Positions 26,189 through 35,200 of a stretch of DNA of 64,000 nt are shown piece by piece. This DNA comes from Larkinella soli (GTDB taxonomy: Bacteria; Bacteroidota; Bacteroidia; Cytophagales; Spirosomataceae). The notes under the pieces were generated by a model. The model ran no database searches, was not told where the DNA came from, and saw nothing but the letters and a program-made list of their open reading frames with translations. Position 1 is the stretch's first letter. Every line of letters begins with the position of its first letter. The stretch lies in the NCBI RefSeq assembly GCF_003703975.1, contig NZ_QTJY01000005.1:124001-188000 (forward strand). The letters run 5' to 3'. A program made the translations under genes and the position numbers.

Positions 26189-26265
26189 CCACCGTTTACA
26201 TGAATCGGCAAATTGCCGGTTTGAATCGTTATCAATAGCGTTTGAAAGTGTAAATCATTCCTCCG

Positions 26266-27564
26266 CTATGGATCGTACCGAACGCGAAACCGGCTCAGAT
26301 CGGGCGTTACCGGTCGCTTTCGTTTGACCTCATAGTCGAAAATGATCCGGCCGAGATTGGCCAGAAACGGAAACCCGACGGTCTGGTAGTCGTATTTGTC
26401 GTCGTTGAAAATGCCGTCCTCATTGCAGTAGATCACCGCCGAAAGCAGAAACTCCACGTTCCGGTCGAAATCGACGATGTAGGCATTGTCGATCAGGTAG
26501 CCGTAGGCATCACCGACCTTGTTGAAGATCCGGATTGAAGCCGGCATCCGGCTTTTCGTATCCCCGAACATCAGAAATTTGCAGTAGCTGTCGTAATAGG
26601 AGGTATCGTAACCGGGGTGCCTGGATTCGCGCGGCAGCTGCGAAAGGTACTGATACAGAAAACCGTAGTCGTCGGGCGTAAGGTCGAACTGCTTCCGGGC
26701 GGAAACGGCCTCCGGAAACAGTACCGCCCGCAGCATCTCCTGCTGATCTTCCAGCGACAGGAAATTCTTTTCCGTAAAATCGAAAGGCCGTCGGATCAGC
26801 GAATCGCCCCGCATGAACCCGGTTCCGCGCCGGATGGGCTGCTCCGGCCGGTAACTTCTGTCACAGATCTGCATGGGTTGCTCATACAGCACCTCCTGCG
26901 TGCCGTCCGGACGACGGTTGACGAACCGGACGGGGTTGGTGCGCCGGTTCTGTTCGGCCGTGAGCGGGATGCTGAGCCGGTGGACGATCCGCAGATCGCG
27001 GTAGCCTTTTTCATACAGGCCGTCGTTGAGTTCGCACGGCCCGATAAATTCATATAGCCGGTTGAAAGCGTCGTTGTCGCTCACCATCAGGATTTTCTTG
27101 GCATACTGTGCCACCGAGGGCATCCGGTCGACGTCGCTGGTGTCGGTCCGGACGGCGGTCTGGCCCGCATAGGCCGAGTCGGTCAGCATGGGCGAGTAGC
27201 GGGTCAGGGCCTGAAGCCGGTCGTCTTTCTTCTTCAGCCGGTTGATCTTTTCGAGCGCCATCAGAACGGCGGGCAGCTTGACGGTGCTGGCGGGGTAGAA
27301 ATACCGGTCTTTATCGACCCGATAGCGGAAGGTCCTGAACGAAGGGTGGTTCTGGTCGTCACGGTTGATCTGGGTATACAGGATCTGCACGTCGTACTTC
27401 GCCGGATCGGCCAGTACCCGCCCGAACAGCTCGGGGCTTTTTTTCAGCAGGTCTTCCAGCAGCCGGTCGGTATGCTGCGCGCGGACCCGGCCGGCCGCCA
27501 GGACGAGCGCCAGGAGGCACAGCCACCCGATGGTGATCTTTTCCTTACAGAAAACGCTTCTCAT
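26266..27564 (-). CDS. Class A beta-lactamase-like serine hydrolase
   Basis: This 432-residue exported protein has the active-site set of penicillin-recognising enzymes: STVK (Ser93, Lys96), SDN (Ser162 to Asn164) and, late in the chain, NKVGDAYG in place of KTG. The signal peptide ends at RVRAQ. It is longer than class A beta-lactamases (about 290 residues), with additional segments between SDN and KVG. I see no confident Omega-loop ExxxN. It may be a D-Ala-D-Ala carboxypeptidase or another peptidase, not a resistance enzyme. Its first 20 bases overlap the 3' end of the PLP-enzyme gene, so it is the third gene of an operon starting at 29630. Confidence 0.75.
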   Translation of the reverse strand: MRSVFCKEKITIGWLCLLALVLAAGRVRAQHTDRLLEDLLKKSPELFGRVLADPAKYDVQILYTQINRDDQNHPSFRTFRYRVDKDRYFYPASTVKLPAVLMALEKINRLKKKDDRLQALTRYSPMLTDSAYAGQTAVRTDTSDVDRMPSVAQYAKKILMVSDNDAFNRLYEFIGPCELNDGLYEKGYRDLRIVHRLSIPLTAEQNRRTNPVRFVNRRPDGTQEVLYEQPMQICDRSYRPEQPIRRGTGFMRGDSLIRRPFDFTEKNFLSLEDQQEMLRAVLFPEAVSARKQFDLTPDDYGFLYQYLSQLPRESRHPGYDTSYYDSYCKFLMFGDTKSRMPASIRIFNKVGDAYGYLIDNAYIVDFDRNVEFLLSAVIYCNEDGIFNDDKYDYQTVGFPFLANLGRIIFDYEVKRKRPVTPDLSRFRVRYDP

Positions 27565-28612
27565 AGAGGCAATCGGCTAAGGTTTCGAGGTCTTCGGGTT
27601 GGTGGAGGGCACTGAGAACGATCCGTGTGTTGGGTTTGTCGGTCGGTGAAGGATAGGCGAACGAGTAAATCAGAATCCGTTTCGTTAACAGAAACGAATA
27701 TAACTCATCCTGCGGTGTATAAAAGACCGGATACTCGGGAATATGCTGAAACGGCCCACGATTCCCGACGATTTCCTCAAACCGCCGGACCGTCTGCCGC
27801 AATTTCCGGAAGGCGTGCGCATACAGATCACCGGACCGCCCGAAGGCGTCCAGATAAGCCGGGGCAATGGGTGAACAGGCTCCGAAGAAAGGCGTTTCGC
27901 GGATGGCTTTCAGCACGGACGGCTCCGCAAACACCACTCCGCCGGGCAGTCCCATCGCTTTCGCCAGCGAAGCCGTCACGATGAGCCGCACATCCGGCCG
28001 GTGCGGAATCAGCGAGCCGATGCCGCTCCCCTCGGGCCCGGCAACGCCCAGACCGTGGGAGTCATCCACCAGCAGCGTAATTTCCTGATCGGCCGGCAGG
28101 TCCCGGACCCACTCGAAGGAATACCCGACCGAGCGAACCGCATCCAGCGAGTTCAGGGCAATCACCAGCTTCTCCGAATGCGCGGAGGCCACCCGTTCCG
28201 GCAGCCGGGTGGCCCATTCGTCGAATGTCGCCGTCGGCAGGGCCTCCACCGGCTGCTGCCAGAGGGCCGGGTGGGTGTGCGGGGCATACAGAAAGCGGTA
28301 GCCCTGCCCCCGCAGCCAGTTGACGACCACCTGCCCGGCCATCATGCCGGAAGACAGCGTCAGGGCCGCCGGCGCCCCGGCGAACGCGGCCAGCCGGGCT
28401 TCGGCCTCCTCATACACCCCCAGCCGGAGGTTGCCGTTGCGTGACGAGCCGAACATGGTGCCGTAGCGGCCGAGCGATTCGGCCAGCAGGGCCTGAAAAG
28501 CCGGGTTCTGGGCGATGCCGAGGTAAGACGTCCCGCTGAAGAAAAGAAACTCCCGGCCGTCGAGCAGGATGGTCCGGCCAGGCAGATGGTCGATGGTATA
28601 GAAGTCGTTCAT
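27545..28612 (-). CDS. PLP-dependent AONS-like acyltransferase / aminotransferase fold I
   Basis: This 355-residue protein resembles 8-amino-7-oxononanoate synthase and 2-amino-3-ketobutyrate CoA ligase. It shows an N-terminal NYLG-like SGTSYLGIA, then GTMFGSSRNGN, DDSHGLGVAGPEGSG (Asp183 and His186 for the cofactor ring) and TASLAKAMGLPGG, where Lys218 should bind PLP. Enzymes of this group condense an amino acid with an acyl-CoA and release CO2. The expected N-terminal helix that closes the CoA site is shorter than in BioF, so the substrate may differ. It lies 1 base after the epimerase stop and overlaps the hydrolase start. Confidence 0.8.
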   Translation of the reverse strand: MNDFYTIDHLPGRTILLDGREFLFFSGTSYLGIAQNPAFQALLAESLGRYGTMFGSSRNGNLRLGVYEEAEARLAAFAGAPAALTLSSGMMAGQVVVNWLRGQGYRFLYAPHTHPALWQQPVEALPTATFDEWATRLPERVASAHSEKLVIALNSLDAVRSVGYSFEWVRDLPADQEITLLVDDSHGLGVAGPEGSGIGSLIPHRPDVRLIVTASLAKAMGLPGGVVFAEPSVLKAIRETPFFGACSPIAPAYLDAFGRSGDLYAHAFRKLRQTVRRFEEIVGNRGPFQHIPEYPVFYTPQDELYSFLLTKRILIYSFAYPSPTDKPNTRIVLSALHQPEDLETLADCLYEKRFL

Positions 28613-28613
28613 A

Positions 28614-29630
28614 TCAGATCAGCCGGGCTCCCGTTCCGTTCTCGTCGGCGTACAGCACTTTGCCATAATCGAAGGTCACCCCCGAAGCCGGGTCGTGAGT
28701 GATCAGCAGCGTGCCGTCCATGTCCACATAGTCGAGCAGGGGCAGCAGCTGGGCGATGGCCGAGATGCCGACGCTGCTTTCATTCATGCAGCCGACCATG
28801 ACCTTCAGGCCCAGCTCACGCGCCCGGGCGATCATGCGCCGGGCCGGGGTGAGTCCTCCGCATTTGGTCAGCTTGATATTGATGCCGTGAAACCGCCCTG
28901 CACACCGCTCGACGTCGCTCTCCACGATGCAGCTTTCGTCGGCGATCACCGGCAGCGCGCTTTCGGCGTAGACGCGCTCCTGGCCCGCCCGGTCGTCGGC
29001 CTTCAGGGGCTGTTCGATGAACTCCACGCCCAGATCTTTCAGGACCACGGCGTTTTTCAGGGTCGTTTCGGCATCCCAGGCGCAGTTGGCGTCCACCCGG
29101 AATACCGCATCGGTATGCCGCCGGAGTTCGCGCACGATGGCCAGGTCGTCGGCGGTGCCGAGTTTGATCTTGTAGAGCGGCCAGGGCAGTTCGCGCAGCT
29201 TGGCAACCATCGTTTCGACGCTATCGATACCGATGGTGTAGTTGGTGAGCGGGTTCCGCGAGGGGTCGAGACCCCAGAAGCGGTACAGGGGCAGGCCTGC
29301 CCGTTTGGCCGTCAGGTCGTGGGCGGCTTCATCGAGGGCGCACTGGGCAAACGGATGGTCGGCCAGAGCGGGGTGGGCCTGCTGCCAGAGGTCTTCGGCC
29401 GAAGCCCAGGCACCGGATTCGATCAGCGGCCGGATGCCTTCGAGGGCCGCCACCATCCGGTCGATCGTGTTGCCGTAATATTTGTTGGAGGTAGCCTCCC
29501 CGAAACCGCTCCAGCTGCCGTCGTTCAGTTCGACGATGAGGGTCGGCTGCACCGTCCGGGAGTCGTGGGCAATAGTGAAGGTATGTTTTAGCGGAAGATC
29601 GAATCGGTGAAAACGCAGCGAAACCGGCAT
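28614..29630 (-). CDS. Dipeptide epimerase (L-Ala-D/L-Glu epimerase-like, enolase superfamily)
   Basis: This 338-residue protein carries all enolase-superfamily landmarks of the muconate lactonising subgroup. These are KIK with Lys154 and Lys156, metal ligands Asp180 (VDAN), Glu206 (EQP) and Asp231 (DES), and the second catalytic Lys256 in KLTKCGG. The C-terminal DMD (Asp303, Asp305) is the DxD motif that dipeptide epimerases use to hold the substrate amino group. It probably epimerises L-Ala-D-Glu from murein to L-Ala-L-Glu, or another dipeptide. It is the first gene of an operon with the AONS-like enzyme and the serine hydrolase. Confidence 0.88.
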   Translation of the reverse strand: MPVSLRFHRFDLPLKHTFTIAHDSRTVQPTLIVELNDGSWSGFGEATSNKYYGNTIDRMVAALEGIRPLIESGAWASAEDLWQQAHPALADHPFAQCALDEAAHDLTAKRAGLPLYRFWGLDPSRNPLTNYTIGIDSVETMVAKLRELPWPLYKIKLGTADDLAIVRELRRHTDAVFRVDANCAWDAETTLKNAVVLKDLGVEFIEQPLKADDRAGQERVYAESALPVIADESCIVESDVERCAGRFHGINIKLTKCGGLTPARRMIARARELGLKVMVGCMNESSVGISAIAQLLPLLDYVDMDGTLLITHDPASGVTFDYGKVLYADENGTGARLI

Positions 29631-29695
29631 AAGGGCATGGGTCGATGAATGGGCAAGTTAAAAAACTTCCGTTTGCGCACCGGTTTCCCGCTCCT

Positions 29696-30799
29696 TTATT
29701 GCCGGTTGCCGATCACCACGGCGGTCAGTTCCTCGGCTTTCCGCAATTCCTCCTCGACCTTGCGGTTCCAGCGTTCCTGCTCCGGCTGAACGATACCGTG
29801 CTGCGTTTCGCGGTCGTACTGCTCCTGCCAGCGGTTCATGTCGCGGTAGGCGTCGAGATACAGATACTGGATGCGGCTGTTGTAGTCGTCGATGTCCATG
29901 TCGTCGTCGGTGGCGATGCGCTGCTTGAACCGCTCGACGATGAGTTTGACGATGTCGAAGTGTTTCTGTTCGTGGCGCAGGCTATAGTCGTTCTGGATGC
30001 CGGGCCGCACCCACGACATACTTTTCACCATGAACGTCCGGAAGGTCAGTTCGACCTGGAGGTATCCGTTCACCCAGCGGCTGCGGCCTTCGTAGGAGAA
30101 CGTCGGGTAGATGGCGGCCGCGTTCCGGCTTCCGCCCCGGGGTTCGCCCTGGAAGTCGGCCCAGGTCAGCGGGCGCAGGGGGCTGTAGAACACCGTATCG
30201 CTCGACGGCTTCTGGATGCTGTGGTCGATAAACACGAACCGGATGCCTTTCACCAGCGCCGGGCTTTTGTCGCGATTGACCCTGATCCAGTCGGACAGGT
30301 ACTGCATGGCGCTTTCGAGCGCCTTCCGGGCCACGAACTCCAGCCGGTCGGTCTGCCCGAACGAGCGGGTGTAATGGGTGCGGGCGGTGTAGGTGGTCAG
30401 CTGGATGGGTTTCTGGTCGCGCAGGACGTCGAAGGCCAGTTCCAGGCGGCAGTGGCCCTCGGCCTGCTGGTCGTCCTTATTTTTCTCGTTGAAGGCAAAG
30501 CCGGTGATCCGGACGATGATCGGGACCCGCATCGAGTCGGGCCGGAAGCCGGCCCTTAGCAGGTCTTCGAACGCCTGGCCTACGTTCCCGGCGGCCCGCA
30601 CCGGAATGGTCTCCTTCGGGCCGGCCAGAATCAGGCCGATGCTGGTGCCGACCCGGCGCTCGTCCACCACATTGAGCAGGGAAAAGGTCGCCGAGCGAAT
30701 CGTGACCGGGTCTTTCTTCAGTTGAAGCACAGCCACCCCCTGCCCGGCCGCCGTCAGACAGGGAAGGAGGAAAAGCACTAAAAATTGCCGCAGTTTCAC
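29696..30799 (-). CDS. DUF922-type putative secreted zinc protease
   Basis: The protein of 367 residues starts from a GTG and begins MKLRQFLVLFLLPCLTAAGQG, a good signal peptide. The C-terminal half contains PLTWADFQGEPRGGS followed by YSLRHEQKHFDIVKLI. HEQKH (His276, Glu277, His280) is an HExxH zinc-binding motif, and the context LTW.DF.G plus HEQ.HFD is typical of DUF922. The N-terminal half is a separate beta-rich domain of unknown role. A longer frame reaching 31030 runs back into moeA and lacks a signal peptide, so I reject it. A terminator between the two genes suggests it is transcribed alone or by readthrough. Confidence 0.72.
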   Translation of the reverse strand: MKLRQFLVLFLLPCLTAAGQGVAVLQLKKDPVTIRSATFSLLNVVDERRVGTSIGLILAGPKETIPVRAAGNVGQAFEDLLRAGFRPDSMRVPIIVRITGFAFNEKNKDDQQAEGHCRLELAFDVLRDQKPIQLTTYTARTHYTRSFGQTDRLEFVARKALESAMQYLSDWIRVNRDKSPALVKGIRFVFIDHSIQKPSSDTVFYSPLRPLTWADFQGEPRGGSRNAAAIYPTFSYEGRSRWVNGYLQVELTFRTFMVKSMSWVRPGIQNDYSLRHEQKHFDIVKLIVERFKQRIATDDDMDIDDYNSRIQYLYLDAYRDMNRWQEQYDRETQHGIVQPEQERWNRKVEEELRKAEELTAVVIGNRQ

Positions 30800-30810
30800 C
30801 TTGGGATAAC

Positions 30811-30838
30811 ACAAAAACCCGGTAGATGATTTACCGGG
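30811..30838 (-). terminator. Terminator after moeA
   Basis: Read on the minus strand, CCCGGTA (30832-30838) pairs with TACCGGG (30818-30824) over a 7-base loop and is followed by a five-T run. It lies 41 bases beyond the moeA stop codon. Confidence 0.65.
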
Positions 30839-30878
30839 AAAGCGGTTTCCCCGCCCTTTCAGTAGAAATTCGCCCGGC

Positions 30879-32075
30879 TTATCGGAACGTGAATACCGGA
30901 AAACTTTCTCCGGCCGAAAATTCGGAGCGGTTCCGGGGCAGTTCGAGAAAGCCGTGGCAGCGCAGCAGGTTGGCGTAGTCCGCCGAGCCGCTGCCCGGCA
31001 GCGGCTCGGCCACCCACACTCCGTCGGCATCGACGGACAGGCTGACGGGCACGAAATACGTCAGTTGGGGCGCAAAGGTAAACGACCGCGAAAGCCGGGC
31101 CACCGGCGTCTCGTCGGGCGGCAGGCCCAGCGACCCCTTCAGCCAGGGCAGCAGGTACCGAATGGCGCACAGAAAGGTGGAAACGGGGTTGCCGGGCAGC
31201 CCAAAGGCCACCTTGCCTTCTGCGGAGGCTCCGAACCAGAGCGGTTTTCCGGGGCGCTGCGCCACCTGGTGGAAAATCTGCCGGATGCCCAGCCGACGCA
31301 TCAGTTCAGGCACGAAGTCGGCCTTTCCGGCCGAGACGCCCCCGCTCAGCACCAGTGCATTGTAATCCCCGATGAACCGGGATACGGCGCTTTCCATGAT
31401 GTCGACATCGTCGGGCATGTGAAACTTCATCGTCTGCGCACCGGCCGCCTGCAACACGGCTTCCAGCAGGAGCGTATTCGAGGTACGAATCTGGTACGGC
31501 TCCGGAGTGTCGGACACGCTGACCAGTTCATCACCGGTGGAAATCAGGGCAATACGGGGTCTGGCGGTCACCCGCAGCGTTCCCTTGCCGACCGACGAGG
31601 CCACCGCCATTTCGACCGGCCCCAGGCGGGTTCCGGCCGGGACGAGCGTTTCGCCCCGGCTGCGGTCGGCGGCCTGCCGGTGGACGTTCTGGCCGGGCGG
31701 CACGTCATCGATCAGCACCTGGGCTTTCCCTTCGGTTATTTTCACGTCCTCGTAACGGATCACCGTATCGGCCCCGACCGGAAGCATGGCGCCGGTCATG
31801 ACTTCCAGACAACCGGTTTCGTCCTCCAGCGTCTGCTGCGGCTGCCCGGCCCGCTGCATCCCCGTCACGGTAAACACCCGCCGGCCGGAGTCGAACTGCC
31901 GGTGCTGAACGGCAATGCCGTCCATAGCGACCCGGTCGAAGGGCGGAAAGTCCCGGTCGGCCGTCAGCGGCTCACGCAGCACGCGGCCGGCGGCCTGATG
32001 GATGTAAATCTCTTCTTCCGGTAGAGTCAGCGCATGGCTCAGGATCAGGCTAAAGGCTTCGGGGACGGAAAGCAT
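30879..32075 (-). CDS. moeA: Molybdopterin molybdenumtransferase MoeA
   Basis: This protein of 398 residues has the domain order of MoeA: domain III with RVLREPLTADRDFPPFDRVAMDGIA, and domain II with EVMTGAMLPVGADTVIRYED. The MPT-binding domain follows, with LISTGDEL, YQIRTSN, LSGGVSAGKADFVPELM and FGLPGNPVST, then C-terminal domain IV. MoeA inserts molybdate into adenylylated molybdopterin in the cytoplasm. No other molybdenum cofactor gene or molybdoenzyme lies in the window. The ATG at 32075 is used; an in-frame TTG at 32093 is less likely. The pirin gene ends 38 bases upstream on the same strand, so the two may be cotranscribed. Confidence 0.93.
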   Translation of the reverse strand: MLSVPEAFSLILSHALTLPEEEIYIHQAAGRVLREPLTADRDFPPFDRVAMDGIAVQHRQFDSGRRVFTVTGMQRAGQPQQTLEDETGCLEVMTGAMLPVGADTVIRYEDVKITEGKAQVLIDDVPPGQNVHRQAADRSRGETLVPAGTRLGPVEMAVASSVGKGTLRVTARPRIALISTGDELVSVSDTPEPYQIRTSNTLLLEAVLQAAGAQTMKFHMPDDVDIMESAVSRFIGDYNALVLSGGVSAGKADFVPELMRRLGIRQIFHQVAQRPGKPLWFGASAEGKVAFGLPGNPVSTFLCAIRYLLPWLKGSLGLPPDETPVARLSRSFTFAPQLTYFVPVSLSVDADGVWVAEPLPGSGSADYANLLRCHGFLELPRNRSEFSAGESFPVFTFR

Positions 32076-32112
32076 AGGACGTTTTTTCTGCAAAAGAAGG
32101 GGTTTTGGGGCA

Positions 32113-32967
32113 TCAATCCTCGATCAGCACACCCATTTTGCCCATACGGAAATCGCGGTAGGCTTCCATGATCTGGATTTCGCTGTTCATCACGAACGGA
32201 CCCTGGGCCAGAATGTTCTCGCCGATGGGCTCTCCCGACATCAGCAGGGCGCGGGTGTCTTCCAGCGCTTCGAGTGTGAGGCCTTCACCGTCGTTGGCCG
32301 GAACGACCAGGTAACGGGGTCCCACCTCGCCGAAGTCACCGACCCGCAGTTTACCGTCGAGCAGGTAGACGAAGGCGTTGTGGTTCGGCGGAAGCGGAAG
32401 GTAAATTTTCCCGCCGGCTCTTAAATACAGCGTCGCCGAGTTGATGGGCGTGAAGGTCGGGATGGGCCCTTTCAGACCCAGCAGCTCGCCGGTGACGACG
32501 TTGACCGTCACTTTGCCGTCCTCACTGGTCACGGAAGGCGTTTCTTCCTTCGTCAGCGGGTAGTAGGTCGGCGGGTCCATTTTATGGGCGGCCGGCGTGT
32601 TGACCCACATCTGAATGATTTCCTGCTCGTCGCTCAGCGGGCGTTCGCTGTGGATGATGCCCATGCCGGCGTTCATCCATTGCGTACCTCCCTCCGACAC
32701 GCTTCTGTCGTTTCCCCGGCTGTCGCGGTGGCGTACCCCACCCTTGAAAACGAACGTCACGGGTGAAAAGCCGCGGTGCGGGTGCGGCCCGACCCCGGCA
32801 TGGTCGGGCCGTTCATGATCTTTCAGGAAGCTGTGGCCGTGGTGCAGCAGCACGAAGGGATCGTGGTACGACAGGCGACCGGAAGGCAGGGGTTGGCGAA
32901 CCCGGAGTTCGCCCATGCTCATGAGCGGAGCCGGGACGATCTGGTGGATGGTGCGTTCAGTTTTCAT
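32113..32967 (-). CDS. Pirin family protein
   Basis: This 284-residue bicupin has the complete pirin metal site in its N-terminal cupin: HPHRGF (His62, His64) and HSERP (His106, Glu108). The C-terminal cupin (about residues 155-270) lacks metal ligands, as is usual. Pirins bind Fe and some act as quercetin 2,3-dioxygenases, while others are regulatory; the role here cannot be decided from the sequence. The upstream region (32968-33114) is shared with the divergent starch-sensor gene and holds two perfect palindromes. Confidence 0.9.
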   Translation of the reverse strand: MKTERTIHQIVPAPLMSMGELRVRQPLPSGRLSYHDPFVLLHHGHSFLKDHERPDHAGVGPHPHRGFSPVTFVFKGGVRHRDSRGNDRSVSEGGTQWMNAGMGIIHSERPLSDEQEIIQMWVNTPAAHKMDPPTYYPLTKEETPSVTSEDGKVTVNVVTGELLGLKGPIPTFTPINSATLYLRAGGKIYLPLPPNHNAFVYLLDGKLRVGDFGEVGPRYLVVPANDGEGLTLEALEDTRALLMSGEPIGENILAQGPFVMNSEIQIMEAYRDFRMGKMGVLIED

Positions 32968-32992
32968 CGTTATTAAGATGTTATTACATTTT

Positions 32993-33019
32993 ATGTATAT
33001 ACATTAACTATTTCGAAAT
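32993..33019. promoter_or_regulatory. Two AT-rich palindromes in the pirin/sensor divergent region
   Basis: ATGTATATACAT (32993-33004) and ATTTCGAAAT (33010-33019) are perfect palindromes 5 bases apart, 26 and 43 bases before the pirin start codon. They may be operators; AT-rich palindromes also occur by chance in promoters. Confidence 0.35.
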
Positions 33020-33081
33020 AATTTCTGGTTTTCTTCTTTGGGCGGTATATCCGGGTATACCGTCACAACCAATAAAAATAC

Positions 33082-33089
33082 TATCTTTG
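33082..33089 (+). promoter_or_regulatory. -7 box of the starch-sensor gene
   Basis: TATCTTTG is a full TAnnTTTG match and lies 25 bases before the ATG at 33115. A -33 element at normal distance is not obvious, which might mean activator dependence. Confidence 0.55.
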
Positions 33090-33114
33090 AAAGAAGGGCG
33101 TTTGCCGACGGCGT

Positions 33115-35034
33115 ATGAAATTCATTCTCACTCTTCTTTCCGGAATCCTCCTGCTGGCTACGGCCGGCCGGGCGCAACTGGTCGTGGAGGTGGTCCGGCA
33201 TCCCCCGTTGAACCAGTCGGGGCCGGGCCTTTTCATTGCGGGCGAGTTCAACAACTGGAACCCCGGCGATCCGGCCTATCAGCTCACCCAACGGGATAAC
33301 GGCGTCTACTTCATCGAGTTACCCGATACGCTCCAGCATTTCGAATACAAGTATACGCAGGGAAGCTGGACGGCCGTCGAGGGCATGGCCGACGGGTCCC
33401 TGCGCCCCAACCGGGTTTATGACCGCCGGACGGCCCGCTCTCCGGCTCTGGTCCGGGACACCATCACGGCCTGGGAACGAAAACCGGGTTATCAGTTCGT
33501 CGTGACGGAACTGCCGGGAAATACGCCGGTAGATGCGCGGCTTTATATCTCGGGAAACTTCAATGAATGGGATGCGGGCGACGAACAATACCGGCTTCGG
33601 AAGCAGGTGGACGGCACCTACCGCGTCACGGTGCACACCGACCTGCCCCAACTCGAATACAAGTTTACGCGGGGAAGCTGGGAAATGGTCGAGGGCAGCG
33701 AAAACGGCAAAGCCCTGCCCAACCGGCTTCTCAACCGCTACGACGACATCGACAACAAGGCCATCGAAATCCGGATTCAGAGCTGGGAAGACCTGTCGGG
33801 GACGTTCAACTTCTTCTCGATCTACGATCTGCTGCTGCTTTTCTCGGCTTTTCAGGGCTTTCTTCTGCTCTTTTTCATCCCCTCCATCCAGAATTACAAC
33901 CGGGCGGCCAACCGCTGGCTGGTGATTCTGATGGGCGTTTCGTCGCTGCTGGTGCTCATCCGGGTAGTGAGCAGTTTTCGGGAGGTGGCGCAGATTTACA
34001 CCAAGATGCTGCTGCTGCCCGACTTCCTGTACTTCGTTTATGCCCCGCTGTTCTACATCTACGTTCAGAAGCTACTTTTCAAGCCCAGCCGGCTGAGTTC
34101 GCGCTGGCCCTACCACTTCATTCCGGCGGCCGTTCAGCTGCTGGCCTACATGCCGCTCTTTCTGATGGAGAGCAGGAAATTTCAGCACAAGATCGTCAAC
34201 CAGACGGCGGACGTCACGGCGCTGTTTCTGGTTACGGGTCTGGCCGGGCTGATCTTCAACGGTCTGTACTGGCTCCGCTGCCGCCGGATGATCGAAGAAT
34301 ACAAACGGCAGTACCAGAGCAGCCTTTCCTACGAACAGAACGTTCATTATTTCAATACGGTGCTGGTCATTCAGGCGGTCTGTCTGGTGCTGTGGCTGTT
34401 TACGTTCCTGCTGCTAGGCGTGGGTCAGGGCTTCCGGTTCGACGTGGCGACCATCGCCGGGCGCAGCGTCGACACGATCTGGCTGGCCTTCTCGACCATC
34501 GTGTATTTCCTCGGCTATTTCGCCATCCACCAGCCGGAGATTTTCAAGGTGCGGCAGTTTCCGGCCGACGAACCGCCCCGGCCCGGACCCGGCCCCGAAA
34601 CGGACCCGGCCGCCCCTGATACCGAAGCGGTCCCGACGGTTGTTTCCGCCCCGGCGGCCTATGCGGCTCCGCAGCCCGAACCGGAGGAGGACCTCGAACC
34701 GGTGATGCAGCAGGTGGAAGCCTACATGAAGCGGCACAAGCCTTATACCAACCCCAGCCTGACCATCAACGAACTCGCCGGCAAACTCAAGATGCAGCCG
34801 CATCAGCTGTCGCGGGTGATCAACGACGGGTTCGACAAGAACTTTTTCGACTTTATCAATTACTACCGCGTGGAGGAACTGAAGCAGTGCATGGACGACC
34901 CGCGGTTCCGGCATTATACGCTGCTGAGCCTGGCCTACGAGGTCGGCTTCAACTCCAAGACTTCCTTCAACCGGGCCTTCAAAAAGCTGACTCAACAGAC
35001 CCCCAGCGAATACTTCCAGGCCGTGAAAGAGTAA
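33115..35034 (+). CDS. Membrane-spanning AraC-type regulator with two starch-binding-like modules
   Basis: The 639-residue protein joins four parts. A signal peptide (1-20) precedes two related periplasmic modules: residues about 22-105 with FIAGEFNNWNPGD and YKYTQGSW, and about 118-210 with YISGNFNEWDAGD and YKFTRGSW. They look like the glycogen/starch-binding E-set domains of AMPK-beta or CBM48 type. Seven hydrophobic helices follow (about 236-470), then a Pro/Ala/Glu-rich linker (about 478-525), and a cytoplasmic AraC HTH (about 540-638, LAGKLKMQPHQLSRVIND and LAYEVGFNSKTSFNRAFKK). An odd number of helices puts modules outside and HTH inside. With the downstream amylase this suggests a one-component alpha-glucan sensor; the ligand is inferred. 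Confidence 0.8.
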   Translation: MKFILTLLSGILLLATAGRAQLVVEVVRHPPLNQSGPGLFIAGEFNNWNPGDPAYQLTQRDNGVYFIELPDTLQHFEYKYTQGSWTAVEGMADGSLRPNRVYDRRTARSPALVRDTITAWERKPGYQFVVTELPGNTPVDARLYISGNFNEWDAGDEQYRLRKQVDGTYRVTVHTDLPQLEYKFTRGSWEMVEGSENGKALPNRLLNRYDDIDNKAIEIRIQSWEDLSGTFNFFSIYDLLLLFSAFQGFLLLFFIPSIQNYNRAANRWLVILMGVSSLLVLIRVVSSFREVAQIYTKMLLLPDFLYFVYAPLFYIYVQKLLFKPSRLSSRWPYHFIPAAVQLLAYMPLFLMESRKFQHKIVNQTADVTALFLVTGLAGLIFNGLYWLRCRRMIEEYKRQYQSSLSYEQNVHYFNTVLVIQAVCLVLWLFTFLLLGVGQGFRFDVATIAGRSVDTIWLAFSTIVYFLGYFAIHQPEIFKVRQFPADEPPRPGPGPETDPAAPDTEAVPTVVSAPAAYAAPQPEPEEDLEPVMQQVEAYMKRHKPYTNPSLTINELAGKLKMQPHQLSRVINDGFDKNFFDFINYYRVEELKQCMDDPRFRHYTLLSLAYEVGFNSKTSFNRAFKKLTQQTPSEYFQAVKE

Positions 35035-35062
35035 AAAATCCGGGCTTCTTTTTTCCGGTTGT

Positions 35063-35087
35063 GGTGCCAACTTCAAAAAGTGGCACC
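35063..35087 (+). repeat. Hairpin behind the sensor gene
   Basis: GGTGCC (35063-35068) pairs with GGCACC (35082-35087), and the loop can add an ACTT/AAGT pairing. It begins 29 bases after the stop codon of the sensor gene and has no strong T-run, so it may protect the 3' end of the message. Confidence 0.35.
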
Positions 35088-35200
35088 TCAAATTTCCTAT
35101 ACAAACTGTTGACTACCAATAATGTATCCTGAGAACCGGTCCTAAAAACCGGGCGGAGCCGAGCCCGGCAAAGTGGGGCGACTCAAGCCGCATGGATCTC

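Noticed and set aside
30800-31030. Upstream extension of the DUF922 gene
   Set aside because: It overlaps moeA and a terminator and has no signal peptide; the GTG at 30799 gives a proper leader.
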